From contig NW_009799104.1 of the NCBI RefSeq assembly GCF_000213175.1, forward strand, positions 3,729,128 through 3,793,127: a DNA stretch of 64,000 nt. The letters run 5' to 3'. The notes beneath the pieces were generated by a model. The model had not been told where the DNA came from. It saw only the letters and a program-made list of their open reading frames with translations, and ran no database searches. The stretch is from Neurospora tetrasperma FGSC 2508 (Eukaryota > Ascomycota > Sordariomycetes > Sordariales > Sordariaceae). Numbering within the stretch: the stretch's first letter is position 1; every line of letters begins with the position of its first letter. Position numbers and translations under genes: made by a program. Positions 1 to 10,911 of the stretch are shown one piece after another.

Positions 1-1000
1 GATATCGAAACAAGGGTGAGAAAGACCATAGCTAAACACTCAAGTGTAAAAAAGAAGAATCGAGCAAGCAAGCAAAACGTGAGAGTGAGAGACACTGACT
101 GCAACAACTACCAGGACTACCTACCTACCCTCAATACTCCCGTGCAAACCAAGATCATGAGCACATAGAGCTAGCCATGACAACATCCACCCTTCCTTCC
201 CTCACTTCCTTCTCCCCATCTACCAACATTCAACCAACATTCAACCAACATTCAACCAACATTCAACCAACATTCAACCAACATTCAACCAACCGACCCA
301 CCAATTAACCAGATTAACACATCCCATGGAGCACGGCCCAAAACCAATACGACGGGTGCAGTCGGTGTACCAAGTAAGCGAGATCAGAGGTTCAATAAAC
401 AAACCTACCCACCTTACAAACCTCAAAAAGGTCTTGGCGCTGCGTCTATAAATGAATGATCAATATCTACCTACTATGTAATATAAACCGTAAGCGACGT
501 AGATTAGCCGACTGGAACCGAGCGGTAATGGCGCCTGATGGCCTGTCGAGCTTTAGTGCTTCAAAGTACTTACCTGCACAGACTGGATTTCTTGGGCCAT
601 TTGGCTGATGATTGATGGTTGATGGTTGATGTCCGACGGTGACACTGGGTCCTTCGAGGTAAATCTGACCGGTACGATGCTCGTCGTGGATGACCTGACT
701 GAGATCGATGAAGATTTCTCCGGGCGTGGTTGACAGGACTATGTTGTGACCACAGGCGGAAAAGCAGGGCCCAGAAGGTCGAAAGACTGCATCAGTTCAA
801 AATAGTTGTGTTCTCACCTGATCAACACACTTTGCCAAGAAAAAAAAAAGGTATCAAAAGTCGATTTTGAACTCCTCCAGACCAAAACTATATATGTATG
901 TGTGTAGGTATGTCCAAGAGTTCTATGCAAGAAAAAGTGCCCCATCTATATATCTCATCTCCTCTCCTCTCCCCTCCACCCCCTTTCCCATTTCCCCCCA
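1..1000. other. Intergenic stretch with an 11-bp minisatellite
   Basis: I see no supportable gene here. It lies 3' of the leftward atm1-like gene and probably includes its 3' UTR. It holds a tandem repeat at 223-288 (listed separately) and a short A-tract near 841-850. Confidence 0.5.
223..288. repeat. 11-bp tandem repeat, six copies
   Basis: Six perfect head-to-tail copies of CCAACATTCAA are followed by a partial copy. No spacers separate the units, so this is a minisatellite and not a CRISPR array. Confidence 0.95.
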
Positions 1001-3145
1001 TTACGCCGTCTTCTTCTCAACCACTTCCTTCTCCCCCTTCTTGACCTCCCCCTCCTCCGTCATCAACATCTCCTGCGCCCTCCACAACTGCGCATACACG
1101 CCATTCCTTTCCATCAACTCCCGATGCGTGCCCTGCTCCGCCACCCTCCCTTCCTTCAACACAATAATCAAATCCGAATCATAAATCGTCCTCAACCGAT
1201 GCGCCACAAACAGACTCGTCTTCTTCTCCCCCTTTTGGCCCAAACCCTTAAGAATGGCATTGATATTCTCCATCAGCGCCTGCTCCGTATGCGTATCCAG
1301 CGCACTCGTCGCCTCGTCAAAGAACAACAGCGGTGGGTCCTTTAAGATGAGACGCGAAACAGCCAATCGTTGCTTCTCGCCGCCGGAAATCATTAGTCCA
1401 CGCTCGCCCACCTTGGTGTTGTACCCGTCTCGCCAGGAAATGATTTTCTCGTGGATGTGCGCGGCCTTGGCGGCTTCGATGACTTGCTCCGGTGTGGCGG
1501 ATAGGTTGCCGTAGCGGATGTTGTGCTCGACTGTGTCGTTGAAGAGGGGCGTGTCCTGCGGGACGACGCCGATGGCTCTACGGAGAGACTCCAAGGTGAC
1601 GGAGCGGATGTCTTGGCCGTCAATGTAGATGGCGCCCTTTTGGGGGTCGTAGAACCTGAACAGCAGACGGAGAAGGGTGGACTTGCCGCACCCGGAAGGC
1701 CCGACGATGGCGACCTTTTTGCCGGCGGGGATGGTGAGACTTAGATCGCGCAGGATGGGCGACTCGGGGTGGTAGCCGAAGGTGACGTTCTTGAACTCGA
1801 TCTCGCCGCCGCGGGTGAGAGCGAGGGGCTTGGCGTTGGGTTGCTCCTTGATGGTCACGTTGACTTTTTGAAGGTTGAAGAGGGTTTCCATGTCGAGGAG
1901 GGACTGGCGCAATTCGCGGTAGACGGAACCGAGGAAGTTGAGCGGGACGGAAAGCTGGAAGACGAGCTGGTTGATCAAGACCAGGTCGCCGACGGTGAGC
2001 TGGCCGGTAGCGACGCCGTGGGCGCCCATGTACATCATGACCGTCAAGGCGGAGGAGAAGATGATGTTTTGACCCGAGTTGAGAAAGGCGAGTGAAGTGG
2101 CGACCTTGATGCTGTTCTTCTCGTATTGGGCGAGGGCCTTGTCGTAGCGGCCGACCTCGTAGGCTTCGTTGTTGAAGTACTTGACGGCTTCGTAGTTGAT
2201 GAGGGAATCGACAGCAATGGTCGAGGCCTTGTTGTCTGCCGCGTTGGCTTGGCGACGGAACTTTGTGCGCCAGGCTGTCGTGAGAATGGTGAAGGCCGTG
2301 TAGCTGACCATGGTCAGGGCCGTAAGAGCGGCATACTGCCAGCCAAAGTTGTAGGTCAAAATACCGCAGACCATGCTGATTTCCAGGGCGGTCGGGACAA
2401 TGTGGAATACCATGCTGGTCAAGAGGAAGCTGATGCCCTTGGTACCACGGTCGATAGCCCTGGTCAAACCACCCGTCTGCTTGGACAGATGGAAGCTCAG
2501 ATCCAGATTTAACAGATGCTCAAAGGTGTTCCTCGCAACCTTGCGAATGGCCTTTTGCGCCACCGACGCAAAGACGGCATTCCTCAATTCCTGCGAAACC
2601 ACAGCGCCTACCCTAGCCGCACCGTAACCCAGGATCATGGCGCCCGCCACGGCCGTGACAGACCCGCCCGTTGTAGAAAAGTCAATGTTGAGCGAGTCGA
2701 CAATCTCGCGGAAGTAGAAGGGCACCTGGACGTTGAGCACCTTGCCACCGACGAGCAAGCCGATAGCTAGCAGTACTCGTGCCTTGTCGCCCCAGCTGCC
2801 CTTGGGCCACAGGTATTTGGACATTTCCTTCATGATGGCCCAATCGGCCTTGCGCTGTTCCTGCGCGGTTTTATCAATGGCGGCGAGGGGATCGGAAGGG
2901 CCTCGACCGGTGGTCTTGGGTACGGTGGAAAGTGCGGGTTTCGGTTCATCTTTGGCGCTGCCATTGGGCGCAAAGAGGCGGGGGGAGGATGTGGTGAAGG
3001 AAGCTCGGAGGTTGGCAATCGTGGGTGTCGCGTGGATGGAGGAGAGTCGGGGTGCCCAGAGACGGGGGCCGCGGAGGAGGGCGGAGGTGCCGTGGGCTCG
3101 ATGAAGGCTGGTAGCCATGGTGCTGAGCTTTATAGACGGCGCCAT
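1001..3145 (-). CDS. atm1: Mitochondrial Atm1-type ABC transporter (iron-sulfur cluster export)
   Basis: One uninterrupted frame encodes 714 residues, a normal length for fungal Atm1. The first ~60 residues are rich in Arg, Ser and Ala and lack acids, as in a mitochondrial presequence. A second Met at codon 10 is an alternative start. A six-helix ABC transmembrane domain spans about residues 120-420. The nucleotide-binding domain follows: Walker A GPSGCGKS at 482-489, signature ISGGE at 587-591, Walker B LLFFDEAT at about 606-613, and the H-loop in FVAHRLRT. Family knowledge: Atm1/ABCB7 is a half-transporter of the inner membrane that acts as a homodimer and exports a glutathione-linked sulfur or iron-sulfur compound needed for cytosolic Fe-S assembly. 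The run of residues from the charged pre-domain helix to the NBD matches Atm1 better than other half-transporters such as Mdl1. The gene symbol is by family, not by locus. Confidence 0.93.
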   Translation of the reverse strand: MAPSIKLSTMATSLHRAHGTSALLRGPRLWAPRLSSIHATPTIANLRASFTTSSPRLFAPNGSAKDEPKPALSTVPKTTGRGPSDPLAAIDKTAQEQRKADWAIMKEMSKYLWPKGSWGDKARVLLAIGLLVGGKVLNVQVPFYFREIVDSLNIDFSTTGGSVTAVAGAMILGYGAARVGAVVSQELRNAVFASVAQKAIRKVARNTFEHLLNLDLSFHLSKQTGGLTRAIDRGTKGISFLLTSMVFHIVPTALEISMVCGILTYNFGWQYAALTALTMVSYTAFTILTTAWRTKFRRQANAADNKASTIAVDSLINYEAVKYFNNEAYEVGRYDKALAQYEKNSIKVATSLAFLNSGQNIIFSSALTVMMYMGAHGVATGQLTVGDLVLINQLVFQLSVPLNFLGSVYRELRQSLLDMETLFNLQKVNVTIKEQPNAKPLALTRGGEIEFKNVTFGYHPESPILRDLSLTIPAGKKVAIVGPSGCGKSTLLRLLFRFYDPQKGAIYIDGQDIRSVTLESLRRAIGVVPQDTPLFNDTVEHNIRYGNLSATPEQVIEAAKAAHIHEKIISWRDGYNTKVGERGLMISGGEKQRLAVSRLILKDPPLLFFDEATSALDTHTEQALMENINAILKGLGQKGEKKTSLFVAHRLRTIYDSDLIIVLKEGRVAEQGTHRELMERNGVYAQLWRAQEMLMTEEGEVKKGEKEVVEKKTA

Positions 3146-4553
3146 GGTTGTTGCTGTGTGTGCCCCGGGAGCATTGGCTGCTCCTCGAGGGGGTTGTGGT
3201 GGTGATCCGTATAAGTCAGTCGGAGATGTGTATGTGAGACGGAGAGGGGAATTCGCGCCAGCTCTTATAGAGAGCCCATGCCGAGGTGGTCGTGGATTGG
3301 CAATGGGTGGTGGAGGAGGTGGGAGGTAGGTATCGGTGACTCGGTGAAGGGATATAAAAGAGATGGTATTGTGAGATTGAACGATTACCTTTACCCCCCG
3401 TGCAACAACATCACCAAGTAAACCGCCGAGGCTTCGTACTTCGGAGCTTCACAATGTCGCGATTGTGGGGCATCCACAATGATGCAATCAGCCTGAGCAA
3501 TGGGCATCTTTAGCCTGCCGCGGGTGCCGCCGCAAGCATGTCACAGGGCAAACACAGGGACCAGCTGTGCACAGACCCGGCTGGACTTCAGGGTTCTCAA
3601 TGCCCTAACATTTTTGTGGAGATTGGACCAATTACACGCAGCCGGCCGGCATCTAGTAAAGTTCCGTCTAGGGTCTTCGGCATCCCTCCGGCAGTCCGGC
3701 CGCAACGCCGTATCTATGGCCGGCACAAAAAACACTAGTCCCGGTATAAATGCCGAGACTAGAAAGTACTTCTACTCCGACCGGTAGTCAGACAGCAATT
3801 ATCACTTTGCGTTCTTGACTTTATCAGCCTCACTCATCAACTTACTCGTATACCGCCTTTTAGTTCTTGTGAATTTCTTCCTATTCTCTTCTTCTTCCAC
3901 ATCTAAGTCTAGAGTACCTTAGAAGAACGTGACATGACATGTCTAGGCAATCATGCCAAAGCTACCTAAGAAAAGGAGTGTGCTAAGAAAGACCGACGAC
4001 ACCAAGGGGGGCATGAACTCTTCATCACCCCTCCAATAGTGAATAAAACCAAACAACAACGCCTCGCAATGCCAAAATAAAACAAACCGAACAAAAAAGG
4101 AAATCGGGCGCATAGTTCCCCATGCAAAAGACAAAGCCATGCAAAAGAATAGCCAATGCCGTCTCGCCAATGTGATGTGAAATGCTGAATGAATGCCGTG
4201 AAGCGAAATCCAACTCTGGAGGTCCAACTCCCCTCCCCCGTCAAGTGACTCCAGCCAGCCCTCAAGCAAGCAAAAAGCGACAAAAACGGACCCAGCTCTA
4301 GCTCTAGCTCTAGGTGGTGAAACCGCAATGCAATGCAATGCTCCAGATGTTTCTCTCTCTCTCTCTCTCTTTTCTTACCTCCCTCTGTGTCGCTCCTTTT
4401 TACTCATCTTTCGTCTTCCATCTACCCATCTCTGATCCTCTCTCTCGCCTTCTTTTTCTTTTCTCTCCGCCTCCTTTTCACTTCCCGTCTTCTTTTTCTT
4501 CTTCTCTCACACTCCCTCCCATCTCCTCCCTCCTCCACGGAAAAAGACCTCCC
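3146..4553. other. Intergenic: atm1 promoter and kinesin 3' region
   Basis: No gene is supported. The left part is the atm1 upstream region. From about 4343 to 4530 the sequence is strongly pyrimidine-rich and includes a CT dinucleotide run near 4350-4370. Open frames here on both strands are low-complexity and are not called. Confidence 0.5.
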
Positions 4554-7384
4554 CTAAAAAGTCTCCGTCTCATCATAATACGTCTTCAACGCCAACTTGC
4601 TGCTCAACTCAGCCGCAACTGCCAACCCTTCATACGCCTTCTCCACCGTCCTCACGCCCACGCCCGGAACCGTCGTCAACTCGCCGAGACTCCTTACTTT
4701 CCCGCTCGGTCCCTGCGTATCATCCAAATGATCCACCAGATCCTGGGCGCGCTTCTGTCCGAATCCACTAAGGGACTTGATTAGCTCGGTATCGCGCGAG
4801 TTGACAATATCCAGCAACTGCTTCGTTCTCGGGCTCGGTTCTTGCGAGGACTGTTGTTCCGGATCCGAATTGGAAGCAGAGCGATCATCGTAATCGGAGC
4901 CCGTGTCGGTCGTCGTGTTGCTGTACAACTGCTGTCTCGACCTGCTAGAAATGCCTACGCCTAGCGTAGCACTGCGGCCTCGGGACTTCAACAGTCTCCT
5001 CCTCCTCGCTTCTGCTTCTTCGGGTGTCTCTTCCACGTCGGCTTCCATGTCATCATCAAGATCCTCCTCCTCCACTTCCGCGTCAGTCGAAGAAATGCCC
5101 GTCATGGCTGTTCGTCGTCCGCTGGTGACACTCGCGCTCCTGCTTTGCTGTATCGCATTTCCAACTCGGTTACCTTGTCGTGAACCAGCCTCTTCATCCC
5201 TCAATTGCGCACCAACTTCGTAGTCCTCCCTACTAATCTTGCCCAGCTTCAACTTGAGTTTCTCAATCTTGCCCACCAACTTCCTTTGCCCAGGGAAGAA
5301 TCCTAGCGCATCTTCGTACATCCCCAACGCCTCTTCCAACTGGCCCGCCTCTTTTGCCTTTCTGGCCTCTAGCAATAACTGCAACCCCGCACTTTTCTCG
5401 TCCCTTCCGCCGCGTCCCCGTCGCGAACTAGATCGTGAAGTACTCATGCTCTGCTCTTCGATCCTCCTCTCCAGCGCCTCCAATCTTCTCTGCACCTCCT
5501 CGCTAATCCGCGGCTCCGACGACTTGGGCCGCTGCTGCTCGCTCCCCGGGGGGTGGTGGTTATCCGATCTGGGCGTAGAAGGGGTCGGTGTCTGCGGGGC
5601 GAGGGCAGCGGCGGCTGCTGCGCGGGCCGCCAAGATCTCGGCGACCTTTTTCTCGACCATGGCTTCGATCTGGGCTGCTGAGAGGGTAAGGATGGGCGTG
5701 TTGTCTACTGATTTGCTTGTTTGCTGTGGGGGCTGGATGGAGCCCGAGGAGCTACTGTTCTGGCGAGAAACACCTGCGGAAACCGAGCCGGGCAGCGGAA
5801 GCCCCGTAGGCCGCGCGAGTTTCGACGCGCCGGTGCCGATGAGTCCGGAGCGGAGAGCCGATGTTTCGGTGCTTGAAGAAGAAGCGGTAGTGGTGTCGGT
5901 CATGGAGCGCCGAGAGGCTAGTCCTCCCGACAAAGAAAGAGGCTGGCGGATCTGCGACGTGTTGGCTTGTGGCGGGCCGGCGAGTCGTGAAGAGCTGCCG
6001 CCGCCCATGGACGCGGTGGCTTTGTGTGCTGAAGCGCGGTCGGCGTACACGTTGAAGAGCTTGGAGGGCTTTTCGATCTTTTCGATGACTGCTCCCGAGG
6101 CGGCGGCGCGGTCGATGCTGGAGCGGGCTAGAGCGGGCGCACTGCCTGTGTACGAGTTCTGAGTGCCTAGGCCGATCGGCCGCAATGGCTGGCGAGGGGC
6201 CAGAACGCCATTAGTTAGACCGCTGAACGAGGTCGAGCTGTGCGAGCGGTGCGGCTGCTTGTAGACGACTTCGTTTTCAATCTCGCGAACTTCGATGCGC
6301 TTGGCGCGGGACGAGACGTTCAGACTGCTCAACGTGTCGAGGTGGTAGGAGCGCATCGGGGCCAAATTGAGAATCATGATGGTGATGCCGTTGTTCTGGC
6401 CCAGACTGAGAATGCGCGTCATTTTGGATTCACGGTAGGGAATGCGCTTGTCGCCGCGTGAGATGGCGTCAATACATTGCGACAAAACGAACAAGGACTT
6501 GTTGATGGCGGCCGACTCGATCATGCGGTCCCTGTTGTTGTCGGTCCTTCTGTTGTCTTCGGAGCCCGCCAAGTCGATGGCCGACGCCGTGCTTTCCAAC
6601 ACCATGTCGCCTGTTGTTTGTGTGACCTTGACGCGAAGAATGGCGTGACTGCGAGAGCTGTGGGCGTTGAGCTTGGTGGCGGCTGTGACGCGGTTGTTGT
6701 TGGCTTCGACGTAGAGCCTTTCGAAATCCGTCACGTCGTCGCAGGGCCGTTCCGTCAGCCCGACCACGAATGTCTTTCCCTCCTTTTCTCGTAGGGGCAA
6801 GCCCATCGGGGTGCGCATCTCGGGCGGTTCGAGCAGGTCGTATACCTTGTCGTTGTAGATTTCGTAGTACGAGAGGTGGACGTCGACTGTGGTCTCGCCG
6901 TTGGAGTCCTTTTCGATCTTCTTGCCGCGCCGGAACACGTTGCTCAATAGTCGAGGAATGAGACCGCGTTCGTCCATCTTCATGCCACCACGCATCGTGT
7001 GCGTTTTGCCTGTGCCGGTCACACCATAGGCGAATATTGTCACGTCGAGGCCTTGGAAGAGGGCCTTGATGTGAGGGTAGACTGCGTGTTGTTGTCAGTG
7101 ATGGGGCAGTCCTTCGTTGGGACCCCAGCCACACAGTCGGTGAAGAGAGAGAGAGGGAGATGATGATGCCTACCTTCAGCATTGAAGAGGTCCTCCTGGG
7201 AACATGATTGGTCGTAGACGCTGTTGAAAACATACGAGAACTCTTCGGTTTCGTTTTTTGGGTTGGGGATCTTGACGATGGTGAAGGGCTTGCCTTCGTC
7301 GGTGCTGGCGGCGCGTACAATGACATCCTTGTCCAGCTCTTTCTTTAGCAGCGGACGTATCCTGGCGACGACACGGACGGACAT
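4554..7384 (-). CDS. Kinesin motor with C-terminal helix-hairpin-helix (kinesin-10/KIF22-like)
   Basis: Two exons, 7384-7174 and 7081-4554, are joined across a 92-bp GT...AG intron (7173-7082). The join restores the strand before the P-loop and gives 912 residues. The motor domain is N-terminal: P-loop GVTGTGKT at about 90-97, switch I NAHSSRSH at about 209-216, switch II DLAGSE at about 239-244. It ends near residue 340. The middle is Ser/Pro-rich with a helical segment rich in Lys and Glu. The last ~80 residues hold a helix-hairpin-helix pair (LSGFGQKRAQDL, then VPGVGVRTVEKAY). Known family: kinesin-10 (KIF22/Kid) couples an N-terminal motor to a C-terminal HhH that contacts DNA, and it moves chromosome arms. 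The HhH supports that group, but motor-domain phylogeny would be needed to exclude an orphan fungal kinesin. The nucleotide-binding motifs are intact. Confidence 0.88.
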
Positions 7385-8857
7385 GGTTCGGTTGTCGGCC
7401 GGTGTCGCGATGACAGAAAGATACTAGAATGAAAGGGGGGAAGGGGAAGGGGAAGGGGGAGGGGAAGGGGGAGTAGGTTAGAGGTAGGGATGGGGACAAC
7501 AAAGATAGGACGACGGCTCCCGAAAAGGATACATCAAATGAAAAGGGGAGGAAAAGGATAAGGTAGGTAGGAATAGTGAATGGGATGGGATGGGATGGGA
7601 TATGGAATGGGGACCCCAATGAGTTGGTTGTAGTGTAGTGTGGTGTAGACGTGTAGTGTGATGTGTGATGTGTGATGTGTGTGTGTACAAGTAAAGAGAC
7701 AGAAAAAGCAAAACTGAAAAGAGTGAAAAAAAAGGATGGGGTTGGGCAATGGCCTCTTCACTTTCCTTCAGTTCTCCTCCTCCGCCTCCAGCCTCCAGTT
7801 AGTTGACAGTTCAGTTGACCCTCTCCGCCTTGTGACCAGGGCAGGGATCAGAATCCAAGTGATCGGACGGGAAGAGTGGAATAAAAGGAGACGGACGGTC
7901 AACAAATGGCCGATCGATGATCTGATAGGTATTGTTGGGCCGGGCAGGGTCCCCAAGTGAGGGGGTGCAGTGGACAAGCAAACTGACACAATGTCGAGTA
8001 GCAATTGGCTTCTCTCCCGTCGTAGTCTGCACGGGATGCGGCAAGCAGAGTGTCAGCACGTTGCCGTCGCCAGGGCTTCCCACTTGTCTGTCTGATGAAC
8101 AACCAAGTGTGTGTGTGTGGATGGATGGAGTCGGGACTCGGGATGTGAGCCAACAGGGGACCATTTCAGTTAACCGAGCAACGGGGAACCTGAAGGGGAC
8201 AACGGGGGGGGGGGGAACAACGCACCCGAACTACAAGCAATTGGCTCTCAGCGGGCCTCTTGTCAACAGCTTGTCCCGCTAGTGAGACACTGGAATGACT
8301 GGGCAATGCAGTATTGCTGCACTAACTGTGGGCTATTGTGGGGTGCAGCCGATGGGATCGCTGCTGTGATCTGGCTGCAGTGAGCTGTTGCTGTTGTGGC
8401 TGCCATTTTACAGTGCTTGCAGCGGGAGCAATGGAATGTGCTGGCGGCAGGCAGGAACCATTTCCCGTGGAAGAGGAAGAGCGGAGATGGTCTGTGCACT
8501 TTTAAACCAAGGCTTATCGATAGCGGCCGGCTACCTTCCCCACGGCGGCGACCAAGTCTTCAAGGGAATGAATGGAATTTCTCGGACAAGGAAATCGCGA
8601 CATTGGACGAATCCAAGGTGGTCCGTGTCCCTCAACTGAAGCTAAGGAAATATTCCAATTGGCGTCATTACATGGATTTGGATTGTTTCTTGTACGGGTC
8701 CTGTTTCAATCTTTCGTGCTCAGCTCAACCTCCAGCTCCAAATTCAAAGCTCCAAAGCTCCAAACCTCCACCATCCTCCCCGACCTCAAACCTCGAACCT
8801 GGGCCCCATCTCACACCACCAAACAACCGGGCCCTATAATCGAAAGGCGACCACAAT
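7385..8857. other. Divergent promoter region between kinesin and AIM24-like gene
   Basis: About 1.5 kb separates two divergently transcribed genes. It contains a purine-rich G/A tract at 7436-7475, GGGAT repeats around 7580-7600, TGTGATG repeats around 7655-7690, and a 12-base G run at 8204-8215. I see no coding region with support. Confidence 0.5.
8204..8215. repeat. Poly-G homopolymer (12 bases)
   Basis: A run of twelve G bases lies in the shared promoter region. Length errors are common in such runs, so the exact number should be treated with caution. Confidence 0.9.
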
Positions 8858-10231
8858 ATGCGCGGCCAGTCTCCCCTGGTCAGGGCGGCGCGGACTGCGC
8901 GACTGACTAGAACCTCGACGACGACAACGACGACGACACCTCTTCTACTAAACACCAGAACCAACAACTTCGTCTGCTGGCAATGTCGCTCCATCCAGAT
9001 CAGCGCCAAGCCCGCCACCGACTCCCGCCCCGCCCCCGACGTCTTCGATGCCCTCCCCGGCGGCCCGCGTGACACTGCCGACGCCCGTTTCGAAGTCATT
9101 GGCGCTCCCGCCTCTCTCCTCTCCGTCACCTTGTCCGCCTCCCAACGTCTCTACACTCGTCGCGGCACCCTCGTCTCCGTCGCCGGCAAGGTCGAAAACG
9201 CCCAATCGACCCTCTCCGTCCTCTCCCCTCTGCCGCGCGCCTTCCTCGGTGTTCCCTTCCTCTACCAGCGCATCTCCTCAACCACCCCGATCACGGCCCT
9301 AATAGGCACCAAGTCGCCCAACACCAGCTTCTCGGTCCTCCACCTCGACGGAACCACCGATTACATGGTCGCCCAGCGCAACGCCCTTTTGGCTTGGACA
9401 GGCCACACCATCCGCGTCTCGCCGCGCATCCAACACGGTCTGGCCCCCGCCAACTGGGGCGCCACCCACGTTACCGGTCGCGGCCTCGTCGCTTTGGCCG
9501 CCCCAGGCCAGATCTACGAGTTGACCATAGCCGAAGGCGAGGAACTCACCCTCCACCCTTCCCACGTGGTCGCTTACTCCGTCACCCGCAACCCGCCTCT
9601 GCCGTTCCGCTTCAAGAGCACCCGACTCAACCTACAAGTCCCCGCTGTCCCGCACTACATCAGCAACGCCGCTTCCAGGCTCGTGCCCGCCAAGGTCTCC
9701 GAGTTCTTTGCCCAGATGAGGGATACCCAGTTCTACACCATCCTCGCAAGGATACTATACGGCCTCAAGACGGCGACGAGGAGGACGATCTGGGGCGATA
9801 GACTGTTTTTGCAGTTCCGCGGCCCGACGAATATCCTCATGTCTAGCAGGGGCGTGCGCGTCTCGGACGTATTAAGCAGAGAGGATGTCAACGAAATTGC
9901 CGACACGGAAGCGGGGGTGGTTGGCAAGGCTTTGGGAACTTCTAGGATTGAGAAGGAGAAGGCCAAGGCCAAGGCGAAGGCGAAGGCTTTGGAACAAAAG
10001 AAGACGGAGACTCCTCCCCTGGTGGCTGAGATTGCGGTGGCTGGTGAGAAGGTTGACTTTGCTGAGGAGGCCAAGATTCCTGCTGAGAAGGTTATTGAGG
10101 ACGTTACGGGTGAGGAGAAGGAGGGTGAAGCTGCTGAGACCAAGCCTGTCAAGTTGAGGGATGCGAGCGTGGGGAAGGATGCGAAGGCCACGCTTGAGGA
10201 GTCCAAGGACTTGAACCAGTTTGTGCGGTGA
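8858..10231 (+). CDS. AIM24-family mitochondrial protein
   Basis: A single exon encodes 457 residues. The N-terminus (about 1-50) is rich in Arg and Thr and nearly free of acidic residues, consistent with mitochondrial import. Residues about 75-290 form a beta-rich core with the AIM24/TRAP-like pattern: repeated short strands, a GTLVSVAGKVEN-type segment, and a later HVVAYS segment. Known family: yeast Aim24 is a mitochondrial inner-membrane protein linked to MICOS and respiratory-chain integrity; it has no known enzyme activity. The C-terminal ~90 residues form a charged Lys/Ala/Glu extension, including a KAKAKAKAKA run, that looks unstructured. The start is the first Met and gives the cleanest presequence. 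The family call rests on remembered sequence pattern, so confidence is moderate. Confidence 0.75.
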   Translation: MRGQSPLVRAARTARLTRTSTTTTTTTPLLLNTRTNNFVCWQCRSIQISAKPATDSRPAPDVFDALPGGPRDTADARFEVIGAPASLLSVTLSASQRLYTRRGTLVSVAGKVENAQSTLSVLSPLPRAFLGVPFLYQRISSTTPITALIGTKSPNTSFSVLHLDGTTDYMVAQRNALLAWTGHTIRVSPRIQHGLAPANWGATHVTGRGLVALAAPGQIYELTIAEGEELTLHPSHVVAYSVTRNPPLPFRFKSTRLNLQVPAVPHYISNAASRLVPAKVSEFFAQMRDTQFYTILARILYGLKTATRRTIWGDRLFLQFRGPTNILMSSRGVRVSDVLSREDVNEIADTEAGVVGKALGTSRIEKEKAKAKAKAKALEQKKTETPPLVAEIAVAGEKVDFAEEAKIPAEKVIEDVTGEEKEGEAAETKPVKLRDASVGKDAKATLEESKDLNQFVR

Positions 10232-10911
10232 GCGGTTGATTGTAGATTGTAGGTTGGCTGCAGGGGATGTAATTTTCTTTTCTTCGTCTTCTTCCTTTTT
10301 CTTTGTGTTGTAACGATAGAACCAATGTGCATGGGTATTCATGAAGAAGGAAGGCATGGGCATGGGGCAATCCATGGCATGAGAACGCTAAAAGGTGTGG
10401 ATGTGGGAGGGAGGGAGGGAGGGAGTGGAATGAAAAAAAGAAAGAACTTGTTTTGAAGCTCGGTGTTCAACATGCTTTTATGCTTGAATTGCCTATAGAT
10501 GTCGTGCCATGCGGCCAGATCTACCATCCGCCAGAACCTACCTCCCTAAATCTATCCACGAAAAAGCACTCATGGATTAACCCAAAATATCAAACTTTGT
10601 CAAGAATCCAAGATGACAAACACGTTCAAAGCTCTCCTCCACCCGCCACGAGCCTCCTATGTCTCGCCCCGTTGACACCAAAGGGCCCTATACCCGCCTC
10701 AACTTTCCAAGCCCCAACAACTGTCAAAATAAGATCTGAACGATTCCATGCTCCCTAGAACCGACAATACTGGTATACACCTCCAGCTAGGTAGGTAAGG
10801 TACCTCGGGTGATCACGCAGAACCCCTTCGACCACGCTACCCCCAAAACGACATGGGGCGGTTATTTCCAGGTAACTGGAGATGCGCGATAGATGTAGCG
10901 CACAGCTCACG
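10232..10911. other. Intergenic between convergent genes
   Basis: This is the 3' flank of the AIM24-like gene (+) and of the MutY-like gene (-). A GGGA repeat lies near 10410-10425. I see no gene. Confidence 0.5.

Noticed and set aside
223-288. Repeat array that might suggest a CRISPR
   Set aside because: The units are 11 bp, contiguous and without spacers, in a eukaryotic genome.
1124-3104. Several plus-strand open frames of 70-128 codons opposite the Atm1 gene
   Set aside because: They are shadows of a long, well-supported coding frame on the other strand and show no domain.
4314-4784. 156-codon plus frame rich in Ser, Leu, Phe and Pro
   Set aside because: It reads through a CT-rich tract and the end of the kinesin gene in antisense; composition is low-complexity.
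5239-6162. 307-codon plus frame inside the kinesin locus
   Set aside because: It is antisense to the kinesin coding region, with composition dictated by the opposite strand.
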